The notes below the pieces were generated by a model. The model saw only the letters and a program-made list of their open reading frames with translations. It was not told the DNA's origin and made no database searches. The translations under genes were made by a program, and so were the position numbers. Below, one piece after another: positions 26,001 through 32,708 of a stretch of 64,000 nucleotides of DNA. Within the stretch, counting starts at the first letter, position 1, and each line of letters begins with the position of its first letter. Source of the DNA: Parcubacteria group bacterium LiPW_15 (GTDB lineage: Bacteria; Patescibacteria; Paceibacteria; UBA6257; 2-01-FULL-56-20); NCBI GenBank assembly GCA_007375645.1, contig VMER01000002.1:37473-101472 (forward strand). The letters run 5' to 3'.

Positions 26001-26118
26001 TTAGAGCGACGGGAACAGACAGATACACTACCTCAGAACACAAAACCCCAACCCCAAAGGCTTTTATCAGGGCTGTCAGATTTGCCATCCCTATTTTAAA
26101 ATCTGGAGTTTTTGGCAT
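23002..26118 (-). CDS. KAP-family P-loop NTPase with N-terminal membrane region
   Basis: 1038 residues from ATG 26118, which GGAGG (26126-26130) precedes by seven bases; an upstream ATG at 26175 is less likely. Four membrane segments lie near the N-terminus (about 12-130). The KAP NTPase domain carries Walker A APWGIGKSSF (about 203) and Walker B KKVIIIIDDLDRLS (about 315). The remaining 600 residues have no domain I recognise. KAP NTPases include the phage-exclusion protein PifA and are often encoded on mobile or defence islands. Its unusual size, lower GC and place beside ssrA suggest acquisition. No nuclease or integrase gene is adjacent. Confidence 0.8.
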   Translation of the reverse strand: MPKTPDFKIGMANLTALIKAFGVGVLCSEVVYLSVPVALKICAYIISRSYELEASSIVVSCAILVVGYLAGRGFFLDFVRLIRSARWDIAIAASAGILVDFSFGGFFSRQYAVLASALTIGQIFALLSLPFILCLIFLLKAALGRFKKRIKINEHSFFISDAELKPEGDDLLGFSDAARRFAEKVFNRGSSDSIVFGIDAPWGIGKSSFVNLCRGYWEKDDEYKKGAVVYRFNPLRYEGRSNLLEKFVDGLVRTIQKNEFIPEIRPLISRYSRLIKGRAGFSWSGLKLDFFPGTYTVDDAFDDLEIALSDSKKKVIIIIDDLDRLSFSAIKDVLFVIKKSFTLPNISYVLCYDTDNISALEREKPGVEKVTEFLEKFINVKTSIFLDSATLSNYVSQNLAKALAGNSQADPVLVSKAIGGLIDIYKSKDYHRYLPFIGDVRKLKRLLNTVLLFELEKTDFDNSDFDKHDLIHLLLIYINYPNIFRKIYDSETYGKSGFFSLPNPYSPGYPEDPTGSGDSKNVYKNSTEYTKYIETLTENPRFLLDKVFDASQRLKVSEDWFRKDNFPLIDSVPQEIKSSYACFNGEGGWTGGHNLEEYLNLIVKLSKPQKRNQYRFYLNYKNEIFAGKKIEDVLGGEEFSYSKSESSHEQLWRVVVNSISEAGAGVGGSLILYLLQNIANYSLFTSKDLGLGLRDDLLYFLIQLLDKAGWADPDGRRGANTEENISEIAEWIFGEGRHAGVGVIELLSTESRGVLGLYDLLAFRLFCSADRGGDIFNLQRALSKHNNPTAPTEGVVRAIVIEEMRAMSQKVFRIFKTRFIDPKINLFEVIDSLSLGDLASEFRSFVDAAMTDGKITKEEVDDKVAKLKNRAKSFITYQLGNDIISSGIGCGYYDQSGSGDSHGIRKDMNDYLFETCFNPNTNMQNYQIFLDYLLINFASTFASVDGRAFVANIGEFTKVIDKKRLADYWKANGVAIKALNLPEQGKVVITDNYAATYSEDLPKVYAVLDAFTSSMDALALDAPSIAISASVGAEDQAD

Positions 26119-26338
26119 ATTCGCACCTCCAGCATAATGCAGCCCCGCCAGAAAGCAATAATTCGTAGCCATCACTCCCTCGGCGATGAATTAGTTTAAC
26201 TCCTTTGTTGCGGTTGGACGTGCAAAACAGACAAACCATTTATATGATTTTCGGAGGATCGGGCTTAATTGATAGTGTTCCCAGAACCGAGAAAGGCAGG
26301 TTTTAAACGGTTCACCGTTTCGCCTACCACGCCCGCAT

Positions 26339-26373
26339 AACAAAATACTCACCCCTGCGGTGGGTGTTTTGTT
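26339..26373 (+). terminator. terminator-like hairpin beside the right repeat
   Basis: A 15-bp stem with two G-U pairs. The left arm is AACAAAATACTCACC and the right arm is GGTGGGTGTTTTGTT, with a five-base loop. The T run lies inside the right arm. Confidence 0.5.
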
Positions 26374-26402
26374 ATGTGGCACATATTGACGCGGAGTCGA
26401 AC
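26365..26402 (+). repeat. imperfect direct repeat, right copy (att-like)
   Basis: Partner of 22711-22746, 3.65 kb away with the KAP gene between them. The best block is CGCGgAGTCGAAC against CGCGaAGTCGAAC. Confidence 0.45.
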
Positions 26403-26408
26403 ATAAGT

Positions 26409-26436
26409 TTGACTAATCTCCGCCGCGGAATATCCT
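26409..26436 (+). promoter_or_regulatory. promoter of the 26484-26895 pair
   Basis: TTGACT (26409-26414) and TATCCT (26431-26436) are separated by 16 bases. Confidence 0.6.
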
Positions 26437-26483
26437 GTAGTCAGCTCGCCACATATGCCAAATAGTTAGGAAAGGGGTGGCTT

Positions 26484-26669
26484 ATGCCTCTCTCCCTTCA
26501 GGAGCGTTACAACCGATATCGACTCGCCGGAGGCGATCACGCGGACTTCGTCCTCGAACACGATCTGATAACGGATGACGAAACGGCGGCAAGCTTGAGG
26601 CGCAACTTCGCCGATGCGCATCCCGAACGTTCCTTGCCGAAACGAACCAACCGAGACCGGTCCGAATAA
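26484..26669 (+). CDS. small orphan protein
   Basis: 61 residues from ATG 26484, preceded by a purine-rich AGGAAAGGGG about ten bases upstream. It is charged, hydrophilic and probably helical (MPLSLQERYNRYRLAGGDHA at the start), with no membrane segment. The family is not recognised. It is followed ten bases later by a second small gene with a strong ribosome binding site, so the two form a bicistronic unit behind the 26409 promoter. Confidence 0.5.
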   Translation: MPLSLQERYNRYRLAGGDHADFVLEHDLITDDETAASLRRNFADAHPERSLPKRTNRDRSE

Positions 26670-26679
26670 GGAGGCTCGA

Positions 26680-26895
26680 ATGCCCGGAACAATGCACCAC
26701 CACCCGGTGTCGGGTGTCCGCCTCTTCGGCACCCGACTCCATCCCTACGACAAGCTTCTGCCAACCGATGTTTATGCGGCGCGCACCGGAGAATGGGAAC
26801 AGTTGCGGGAATCCGGAACCCTGCTCTCGGAAAGCGTTTGCGCATACATCGTGCGCCCCGAAGGGGCGACCCAGGAAACCGCGCTCGCCGCGTGA
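26680..26895 (+). CDS. small orphan protein
   Basis: 71 residues. ATG 26680 follows AAGGAGG (26668-26674) by five bases, a near-perfect Shine-Dalgarno sequence overlapping the stop of the previous gene. Low-complexity His residues near the start are followed by a mixed domain (VRLFGTRLHPYDKLLP) and an Ala-rich end. No membrane segment or known motif. It is probably coupled to the 26484 gene. A T-rich stretch at 26978-26988 may end the transcript. Confidence 0.55.
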   Translation: MPGTMHHHPVSGVRLFGTRLHPYDKLLPTDVYAARTGEWEQLRESGTLLSESVCAYIVRPEGATQETALAA

Positions 26896-26989
26896 GCGAC
26901 AACAATGGATAGTGTCCGCCAGAGCCAAAGGCAATCGTCCGCCCGAAATTCATTCGGTCGAGACAGGCCCGAGGCTCTTTTTTTATATT

Positions 26990-26998
26990 TGCTACAAT
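26990..26998 (+). promoter_or_regulatory. extended -10 promoter, leaderless start of 27006
   Basis: TGCTACAAT, with TACAAT at 26993-26998. The ATG at 27006 follows after seven bases. Confidence 0.55.
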
Positions 26999-27005
26999 AA
27001 ACCAT

Positions 27006-27773
27006 ATGAACCCAACATCAATTTTAGCCCTGCTTCAGCTTGCTCTGTCTCTCTTGGTCAGTGCCCAAACGAATCCGGCCACAACCGTAGCGCAGAAAAA
27101 TCTGGCTCTTTCTTTTGCGAATCAAGCCGTTTCTATTTCGGCAAATTATATTTCCCAAATAAATAATTCGGGGGTTGTCATTGCCCCGGCGACACCGACC
27201 GCAACCACCACTCCGATCGTAAATCCTGCTCCGGCGACAAGCACGCCCGACGAAATCGCTCCGGTTACAAAATCACTTTTCGCGACCCCGCTCGGTGCGG
27301 CGACAAACCGAATCAAGACAAATGTTGATGACCTCGCGATCCTGAATTTGTCCGCGTCGCCAGCGGGAGGTATTTCCCTTACGACGCTCAGAGTCACCCT
27401 CTCCGGAAGCCTCGCCTCATCTTCCTTCGGCAACGCCGATGTTAAGTTGCTCAACTCCTCAAACGTTGCAATTGGAACCCTCGCGCCCGTTACGTGCAAT
27501 ACCGGTCCAAGTTGCGTTTTTGCCTGGTCCGATTTCGGGTCGAACGGAATAATCTCCGCCGGCGGAACTCTCATGCTCAAATTAAGGATCGACTCTCTTA
27601 CAAACACGGCTTCGGCAGGCGCGGGCGTTTCGGCGATACTCTCGGCAGTCATTCAATCCGCCGACGATCTCACCTATAACACCGCGGTAGACGGTTCCGG
27701 CGCCACGGTTGGCCTGCCTGCGACGGCAGTTCCCTTGGTTTTGAATTCTGTTTCTTATTCGCCGGGAACATAG
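27006..27773 (+). CDS. secreted Ala/Ser/Thr-rich surface protein
   Basis: 255 residues. The hydrophobic N-terminus (LALLQLALSLLVSAQ) could be a signal peptide or an N-terminal helix. A Pro/Thr-rich linker (about 65-92) leads to a beta-rich domain with many Ser, Thr and Gly and a possible disulfide pair (CNTGPSC). It is probably exported. The closest general resemblance is to beta-sandwich repeat domains of surface proteins, but no family is assigned. It is convergent with another exported protein at 27854. Confidence 0.6.
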   Translation: MNPTSILALLQLALSLLVSAQTNPATTVAQKNLALSFANQAVSISANYISQINNSGVVIAPATPTATTTPIVNPAPATSTPDEIAPVTKSLFATPLGAATNRIKTNVDDLAILNLSASPAGGISLTTLRVTLSGSLASSSFGNADVKLLNSSNVAIGTLAPVTCNTGPSCVFAWSDFGSNGIISAGGTLMLKLRIDSLTNTASAGAGVSAILSAVIQSADDLTYNTAVDGSGATVGLPATAVPLVLNSVSYSPGT

Positions 27774-27785
27774 TTCCTGCCGCCT

Positions 27786-27839
27786 AAGAAACCAAAACCC
27801 CCGCCTGAGGGCAGAGGTTTGGTGCGTTTCTGGTTTCTT
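27786..27839. terminator. inverted repeat between convergent genes
   Basis: AAGAAACCA (27786-27794) and TGGTTTCTT (27831-27839) pair fully. An inner CCAAAACC/GGTTTGG pairing competes for the same CCA. It probably ends transcription from both sides. Confidence 0.5.
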
Positions 27840-27853
27840 TGGATTTACGGCTG

Positions 27854-28420
27854 CTAAACAGTTTGTATCTCGTTATTTGATTCCTGCGCTGCGATCGGTG
27901 CTACCGCCGACACAATTTCGGAATCCTTAATTTCCACGCGGTCCTTCTTTCTGAACAGAGAAACGGCGACAAGGATAAGCAACAAAATCGGAAGCAAGAC
28001 GAAAAGCAGTTTCGGGCTCAAAACGCTTGAAGCGCTCGCCGTCTCTTTGTCGGACGACACAACGCTTGCACCGGAACCATCAAGAAAACCCACCGGCTGC
28101 GCCGCCTGCTGACTCTCGATCGGGATAGGCGAATTGACCGGCGAAGCGGAAAGTTCGGCGCTCACGGAAACAAGAACTTGTTTTATGCCGCCCAAAGTCA
28201 CGCTTACCGTTGCCGGATTCTCGATCGGGCTACCCGCTCCGTTTAACCTGGCTTGAATATCGTTCAAGACGCTATCCAAAACATTCAGGGTCTGTCCGAG
28301 AAGCGCTCTGGTCGGTTGGTCCACTCTTTCTATGGAAACGGCAGCGTGCGCCGAAGGCGCAAACATTATTGCCATAAATCCAACTAGACCGATAACGCAA
28401 AAAAGTAATTTTTTGATCAT
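27854..28420 (-). CDS. exported protein with C-terminal membrane anchor
   Basis: 188 residues. The signal peptide MIKKLLFCVIGLVGFMAIMF ends in APSAHA-A, a good signal-peptidase I site (about residue 26). A Ser/Ala-rich extracytoplasmic domain follows, then one membrane helix (about 138-158) and a short charged tail with KK. Topology therefore places the main domain outside. No known family. It faces the 27006 surface protein, and the pair may act together at the envelope, which is inference from position. Confidence 0.65.
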   Translation of the reverse strand: MIKKLLFCVIGLVGFMAIMFAPSAHAAVSIERVDQPTRALLGQTLNVLDSVLNDIQARLNGAGSPIENPATVSVTLGGIKQVLVSVSAELSASPVNSPIPIESQQAAQPVGFLDGSGASVVSSDKETASASSVLSPKLLFVLLPILLLILVAVSLFRKKDRVEIKDSEIVSAVAPIAAQESNNEIQTV

Positions 28421-28715
28421 TGAAATAATAAATTGATTTGTTATCGGCCTTTCTAAAGAAACCTACTTAAAAGTGCTGCGAGCCAAACAAACAACTGGCC
28501 TTAATATGCCACCAGCCGCCTAAAACATCAACCCCGTCACCAGATCAAGCGCAATTGGCTTGCTTGCCCGACCAAACAATAAAACTACTTTTAAAACGAG
28601 CCCCTCCGCAGGAGCAAAGATAGCTATAATTTCCGCCAATCAAAAGGGCTAGCGCTTGGCTCGGTGCGGGGTCAACCGCTACTCCACTCCCCGGCCATAG
28701 GGTATAATCCGACCA
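28421..28715. other. 295-base gap without a recognised gene
   Basis: Besides the -10 box of the next gene, a second TATAAT-like box lies near 28630 and a short TTTCTAAAGAAA hairpin near 28452. I see no open frame with a start signal and no recognised RNA. Confidence 0.4.
28703..28708 (+). promoter_or_regulatory. -10 box of the 28716 gene, leaderless start
   Basis: TATAAT at 28703-28708, seven bases before ATG 28716. No Shine-Dalgarno sequence. Confidence 0.5.
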
Positions 28716-29264
28716 ATGGGTCTTTTTTATACCGGAAAAGGAGATAAAGGAGTCAGCGAAGTTTGGGACGGAAAAAAACTGGATAAGACTTCCGTGGAGT
28801 TGGTGGCCTTGGGCGACTTGGATGAATTAAATAGTCTTTTGGGGTTGGTGCGAAGCCGCACCCCGGATAAAAATAACAAGAAAGTTTTGCTCTCCGTCCA
28901 GGATGAGCTTTTTACCATCCAGGCGAATATTTATCTTCTGGCTATCGGCAGGCTTGAGAAAGCCCCTGAACTCGGCGAAGAAAAAGTTAGAATGGTGGAA
29001 CGCATAATAGACGCATTGGAAGAGTTTGTCGGCCCGGAGCGTGGCTTTGTCATCTCCGGCGAAGATCCGGAAGAGGCTTGGCTGGATTTTGCCCGCGCCG
29101 TTGCAAGGCGCGCGGAGCGCAGCGCGATAGAACTTAATAAAAAAATGGCGTTGCCCGAAAATGTTTTGGCTTATTTAAATCGGCTTTCGAGCTTGCTTTT
29201 CGCCATGGGCAGAGCTTCCGCGAAAAAACGCGGCAAAAAAGAAAAGGGGCCATCATATAAATAG
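28716..29264 (+). CDS. PduO-type cob(I)alamin adenosyltransferase
   Basis: 182 residues. The N-terminal YTGKGDKG binds ATP. LGDLDELNSLLGL and, near the C-terminus, RAVARRAERSAIELN followed by LNRLSSLLFAMGR are conserved family motifs of the five-helix PduO/MMAB fold. It transfers adenosyl from ATP to cobalamin. No B12-dependent or B12-biosynthetic gene lies in the window, so the user of the product is not visible. The transcript is predicted to be leaderless. Confidence 0.85.
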   Translation: MGLFYTGKGDKGVSEVWDGKKLDKTSVELVALGDLDELNSLLGLVRSRTPDKNNKKVLLSVQDELFTIQANIYLLAIGRLEKAPELGEEKVRMVERIIDALEEFVGPERGFVISGEDPEEAWLDFARAVARRAERSAIELNKKMALPENVLAYLNRLSSLLFAMGRASAKKRGKKEKGPSYK

Positions 29265-29283
29265 GCCCCGCCGAAGCGGGGCC
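29264..29283. terminator. bidirectional hairpin between convergent genes
   Basis: GGCCCCGC (29264-29271), loop CGAA, GCGGGGCC (29276-29283). There is no clean T run on either side, so its strength is uncertain. Confidence 0.6.
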
Positions 29284-29288
29284 AGAAC

Positions 29289-30722
29289 TCAGGGAATGCG
29301 GGAAAGGGCGATCGGATCTCTTGCGCGACTGCCTCTCAGAAGCGCGAGCAGATCTTCGAAGCGGCGACAGCCGGTATCGCTTCTCGCGTTGGCAAGAGCG
29401 ATGCGGAAATTGTCCTCTCCGGAATCGCGGGTGTTCGGCGGAAGATTCCACCTCTCCTTGGCCACGATCAGCGTCTGAAGCGCGCGAGATTCGACATCGG
29501 CCAAGCTGATCTCGGCATCACCATAGATGCGCCGCGAGAGGCTCGCAACGCTGATGTCCGGAACCACTCCCTCGTTTCTGTCGTAAACCATGCACCGGAA
29601 AAAGATCTCTGCCTTCGGCGGAAGCACCTGTAGACTTCCGAGGTTCGGCTTGGCCGGCGATTTGTCCTCCGGCGGCGGAATCTCTGCCTTCTTCTTGGCT
29701 CCAAGGGTCGAGACTGCCTTAGCTGTCTTCCTGTTGGTCTTCTTGGGCTTGAGGGAAAGCTCGGTCCGCTCCGCAGCCTTCTCGGGCTCGGGAAGCGTGG
29801 CGCGCGCAGGCGGTTTCTTGGCCTCTTGTTTTTCGAGCTCCGAATTCTCGGGGGCGTCCCAACCCTTTTGAAGCGAGATGACCGAATGAAGTTCCTTGGC
29901 CAGAACCGAAAGACTCTCGAGTCTTGCGAGAAGATTCTTTCTCGAGGACTCGGTCAGGGCGCGGCAGGCCTCTTTCTGATCGCCCGAAGGAAGAGCGAGA
30001 AACGCCTTAGCGAGAGGTATGGCTGTGTTAGCCCTCCAGCCATAGAAAGCCAGAATCTTCCCCAAGATCCCGGCGGGTGATTTCGGAAGCTTGCTGACCG
30101 TGAGATTGATGCCATGAGCGGTTTGTCCCAGTTCTCGCGCCCCAACCGTGAACGCATCGCGGCCGGCGGCGAGATCATGAGCCATGCGGATGAGCCTGCC
30201 CTTCTCCCCTCGGTACTGCGCGAGAGAGAGCGCACCGACCTGCGGAAGGCTCCCCGTCCGAACCATCTCCTGAATCTCCTCGGGGAGCTCCAAGAGCTTT
30301 AACCGGTTCAGAATGGTGAGCTCGGCTCGTCCGGTCAGTCGCCCGATTGAAGCGATCGTTTTTCCCCGCCCTCGAAGCTTTTTCAAGTACCTGGCTTCGT
30401 CAATCGGGTTGAGATCTTTGCGGCAGCAATTTTCCACGAGCGAAGCAATTTCCGGATCCGATTCGCCGCTCAGGATGAGACACTCGATGAATTCCCATCC
30501 AAGAATTCGGGCGGCCCTTATGCGCCTTTCTCCGGCGACAAGGTCGAAATAGCCTTCCGCCTCCGACGGCTTGACCGTCGGCGGCTGGATCAGCCCCTCC
30601 TCCTCGATGGAAGCGGCCAGCTCCCTTGTTTCGTCATCATCGAACGTTTGTCTCGGCTGATTGGGATTCAGCAGAATGTGATCGAGTCGAACCTCAACCA
30701 ATTCTTTTCGAGCATCTCTCAT
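29289..30722 (-). CDS. ParB-like partition/nuclease-fold protein
   Basis: 477 residues from the ATG at 30720-30722, with AAAGGAG nine bases upstream. An open frame continues further up but runs past the promoter. The N-terminal ParB/Srx domain has NPNQPRQTF and LVAGERRIRAARILG (CTP-binding ParB box). SLVENCCRKDLNPIDEARYL leads into a helix-turn-helix (TIASIGRLTGRAELTILNRL, about 125-150). The C-terminal half (Ala/Lys-rich linker, then a globular end) is not recognised. No parA is near, and the origin cluster is 29 kb away. It may be an orphan or plasmid-type ParB. Confidence 0.75.
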   Translation of the reverse strand: MRDARKELVEVRLDHILLNPNQPRQTFDDDETRELAASIEEEGLIQPPTVKPSEAEGYFDLVAGERRIRAARILGWEFIECLILSGESDPEIASLVENCCRKDLNPIDEARYLKKLRGRGKTIASIGRLTGRAELTILNRLKLLELPEEIQEMVRTGSLPQVGALSLAQYRGEKGRLIRMAHDLAAGRDAFTVGARELGQTAHGINLTVSKLPKSPAGILGKILAFYGWRANTAIPLAKAFLALPSGDQKEACRALTESSRKNLLARLESLSVLAKELHSVISLQKGWDAPENSELEKQEAKKPPARATLPEPEKAAERTELSLKPKKTNRKTAKAVSTLGAKKKAEIPPPEDKSPAKPNLGSLQVLPPKAEIFFRCMVYDRNEGVVPDISVASLSRRIYGDAEISLADVESRALQTLIVAKERWNLPPNTRDSGEDNFRIALANARSDTGCRRFEDLLALLRGSRARDPIALSRIP

Positions 30723-30766
30723 CTTCGAGATCTCCTTTCCTAATATCGAATTGAAGAACCAAGAAC

Positions 30767-30794
30767 ATTCTATGCGCCGCCCGCCAGATGTAAA
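30767..30794 (-). promoter_or_regulatory. promoter of the ParB-like gene
   Basis: On the minus strand, TTTACA (30789-30794), 16 bases, TAGAAT (30767-30772). Its -35 lies five bases from the -35 of the divergent infC promoter. Confidence 0.65.
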
Positions 30795-30799
30795 GCCCT

Positions 30800-30827
30800 T
30801 TGACACTTCCCCCCACTCCGCTAATAT
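30800..30827 (+). promoter_or_regulatory. promoter of infC
   Basis: TTGACA (30800-30805), 16 bases, TAATAT (30822-30827). TATACT three bases further is an alternative -10. The leader to the likely infC start would be about 50 bases. Confidence 0.7.
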
Positions 30828-30882
30828 ACTAAGGTAGCAATCGAAAGCTGTTCGGCCTCCGGGCCCAAGCATATAACCCGCC

Positions 30883-31389
30883 ATCCAAAATCCGAGGATA
30901 AACAACCAAATTACCGCGCCCGAACTTCGGGTGATAGATGCCGAGGGCAAGAACCTCGGAGTTTTGGCGCTTGGTGACGCGCTGGCCCTCGTGCCGCAAT
31001 CTTCCGGAATGGACCTCATCGAAATCTCCCCGAATGCTAAGCCGCCGGTCGCAAGGATAATGAGTTATGACAAGTTCCGCTATGAACAGGAAAAGCTCGA
31101 GAAAAAGCAGCGCCAGTCCCAGAAGCAAACCGATCTGAAAGTTGTGCAGATCAGCGCCCGGGCAGCGGAAAACGATCTTCAAGTGAAACTTAAGCGACTT
31201 GAGGAGTTTTTGGGCGAAGGCCACCAGGTAATGATAAATATGCGTTTGAAGGGCAGGGAAAAAGCCAACAAATCCTGGGCGGAACAAAAACTTAAAGATT
31301 TCATGAATATGGTCAAAACCGAATATAAGGTAATAGCCCCGCCTCGCTACGCCGGCAACGGTTTCTCGGCGCAGATCGTGAAGAAATAA
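30883..31389 (+). CDS. infC: translation initiation factor IF-3, non-canonical start
   Basis: About 168 residues. The conserved N-terminal block RINNQITAPELRVIDAEGKNLG and the C-terminal domain (EKKQRQSQKQTDLKVVQIS, then GREKANKSWAEQKL) identify IF-3, which selects correct start codons on the 30S subunit. The first ATG/GTG/TTG in frame is GTG 30931, which would remove the conserved block. The frame is open back to TAA at 30874-30876 and offers only ATC (30883) or ATA (30898). E. coli infC starts with ATT and is autoregulated through it, so a rare start here is expected biology. I place it at 30883; 30898 is possible. Confidence 0.85.
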   Translation: MQNPRINNQITAPELRVIDAEGKNLGVLALGDALALVPQSSGMDLIEISPNAKPPVARIMSYDKFRYEQEKLEKKQRQSQKQTDLKVVQISARAAENDLQVKLKRLEEFLGEGHQVMINMRLKGREKANKSWAEQKLKDFMNMVKTEYKVIAPPRYAGNGFSAQIVKK

Positions 31390-31427
31390 AACGGCGATCC
31401 CCCCACCCTCGGCAACCCTCGCGGTAG

Positions 31428-31456
31428 TTGCAATCTTTTCGGCAATCATTTAGAAT
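31428..31456 (+). promoter_or_regulatory. internal promoter for rpmI-rplT
   Basis: TTGCAA (31428-31433) and TAGAAT (31451-31456) are separated by 17 bases, within the 82-base gap between infC and rpmI. Confidence 0.6.
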
Positions 31457-31471
31457 AATTGAGCTAAAAAC

Positions 31472-31648
31472 ATGCGCAAAAGCCTAACCAAAAGAATTCG
31501 TATAACTAAAAATGGCAAGGTTATCCGCCGCCCAATGCGCTCGGGCCATAACCGCACCCGGAAATCCACCAAAAACATCAAGGCCAAGAGCAAAACCAAG
31601 GGTCTCGATTTTCCAATCAAAAAGATATTAGGTTCGCAAACAAAATAA
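31472..31648 (+). CDS. rpmI: 50S ribosomal protein L35
   Basis: 58 residues, very basic. It starts MRKSLTKRIRITKNGKV and continues with IRRPMRSGHNRTRKSTK, the L35 pattern of a basic N-terminus with a HxxxxKS turn. It lies between infC and rplT, the universal order of this operon. There is no Shine-Dalgarno sequence. The gene ends two bases before the rplT ATG. Confidence 0.85.
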   Translation: MRKSLTKRIRITKNGKVIRRPMRSGHNRTRKSTKNIKAKSKTKGLDFPIKKILGSQTK

Positions 31649-31649
31649 A

Positions 31650-31997
31650 ATGCCAAGAGTAAAACGCGGCGTAATTGCCCACAAAAAGAGGGAGAAGATC
31701 CTCAAAAAAACCAAAGGCTATCGTTGGGGAAGAAAATCGAAAGAACGCGCCGCTAAAGAAGCGCTCCTCCACGCCGAAGCCAGAATGTTCCGCGGCCGCA
31801 AAGAAAAGAAACGCGTGGCCCGCTCGATCTGGAACGTAAAGATAAGCGCCGCGACCCGAGAAGCCGGAATGAGCTACAGCAAGTTCATCGGCGCGTTGAA
31901 GAAGGCGAACATTAAATTAGATAGGAAAATACTCGCCGATCTCGCAAAAAACAATCCGGAAGTGTTCAAGAAGGTCTTCGCCATCGTTTCCAAGTAA
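31650..31997 (+). CDS. rplT: 50S ribosomal protein L20
   Basis: 115 residues. MPRVKRGVIAHKKREKILK followed by GYRWGRKSKERAAKEALLHA and NPEVFKKVFAIV at the end are diagnostic L20 sequences. L20 is an early 23S assembly protein. In other bacteria it represses its own operon by binding the leader mRNA; no such structure was identified here. The length is normal. Confidence 0.95.
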   Translation: MPRVKRGVIAHKKREKILKKTKGYRWGRKSKERAAKEALLHAEARMFRGRKEKKRVARSIWNVKISAATREAGMSYSKFIGALKKANIKLDRKILADLAKNNPEVFKKVFAIVSK

Positions 31998-32010
31998 ATA
32001 AAGAAGCTCC

Positions 32011-32043
32011 AAGAAAAAACCGCGTCTTACGCGGTTTTTTCTT
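32011..32043. terminator. bidirectional terminator, rplT / Nudix
   Basis: A perfect 14-bp stem AAGAAAAAACCGCG / CGCGGTTTTTTCTT with loop TCTTA. The A and T runs make it work on both strands. It overlaps the end of the convergent Nudix gene. Confidence 0.9.
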
Positions 32044-32608
32044 TCTTTTGATGGATCTCGGCGGGCTTGTTCTCCGGGTGAGCCGGGTGCCGCTTCACCT
32101 GATGCGGATGCGTTTGCGTTCCGGGCCGATGAGTGGAATATTTTTTCTGCCTCCCTTTTATAAATTCATGCGCCAGTTTTAGAACGCGCTTGGTCCCAAC
32201 GTATTGCTTCCCGATGACCTTGATCGCGTCGTGGTAGAGGAACCATCCATAACCGCTGTGCTCCCTCGGAACAATCGTGACCTGAACTTTTTTGGTCTCC
32301 GCCAAATACAAAATTACGGTGTCGAAAATCCTTTCGTCCCCCCGATCAAAATAGAATCGCTCATATGCGCGAAAGCCCTGAATCAGGCGCATATCCTCCT
32401 TGCCTATTCCGGTCTCCTCCTTGGTCTCCCTAAGAGCCGTATCGAGGCTGGTTTCACCGAGCTCGAAATGCCCTTTCGGGAAGTTCCAATAAGATCCCCT
32501 TCTATAAAGCAAAAGATATTTGACCCCGTCTTCGGTCCTCCTATATATCACAAATCCGGCAACAACCTGTTTTTTTATCTGTTTTTTGTTTTCTTGTTTA
32601 CTTTCCAC
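32027..32608 (-). CDS. Nudix hydrolase
   Basis: 193 residues. The complete Nudix box runs from GHFELGE to REETKEETGI-type sequence (as GETSLDTALRETKEETGI, about 48-67), preceded by a YRRGSYWNFPKG segment as in diadenosine-tetraphosphate hydrolases. It hydrolyses a nucleoside diphosphate derivative; the substrate is not predictable. The 45-residue His/Pro/Lys-rich tail after residue 150 is unusual and probably disordered. Its 3' end lies within the shared terminator. Confidence 0.85.
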   Translation of the reverse strand: MESKQENKKQIKKQVVAGFVIYRRTEDGVKYLLLYRRGSYWNFPKGHFELGETSLDTALRETKEETGIGKEDMRLIQGFRAYERFYFDRGDERIFDTVILYLAETKKVQVTIVPREHSGYGWFLYHDAIKVIGKQYVGTKRVLKLAHEFIKGRQKKYSTHRPGTQTHPHQVKRHPAHPENKPAEIHQKKEKTA

Positions 32609-32655
32609 TACCTAATACTACACTGGGCGCCAAAAGCAGGAAAGGGTTTCGGCCC

Positions 32656-32686
32656 TTGACATTAAGGGTTGGTTTACGGATATTAT
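32656..32686 (+). promoter_or_regulatory. promoter of the 32709 gene
   Basis: TTGACA (32656-32661) and TATTAT (32681-32686) are separated by 19 bases, slightly long. Confidence 0.5.
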
Positions 32687-32708
32687 ACCCAGCAGAAAGG
32701 AGGACGAA

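Larger units (their letters stand above)
26119..26483. other. 365-base gap: att-like repeat, hairpins, promoter
   Basis: Holds no convincing gene. 26305-26320 is a 6-bp hairpin (AAACGG, TTCA, CCGTTT). 26339-26373 is a terminator-like hairpin. 26365-26402 is the right direct repeat, and 26409-26436 is the promoter of the next two genes. The terminator suggests that something is transcribed on the plus strand between about 26220 and 26340, but I see no known RNA family and no -10/-35 pair that I trust. Confidence 0.4.

Noticed and set aside
26131..26152. TATGCT-based promoter for the KAP gene
   Set aside because: The predicted start site would fall downstream of the GGAGG ribosome binding site, so the two signals contradict each other.
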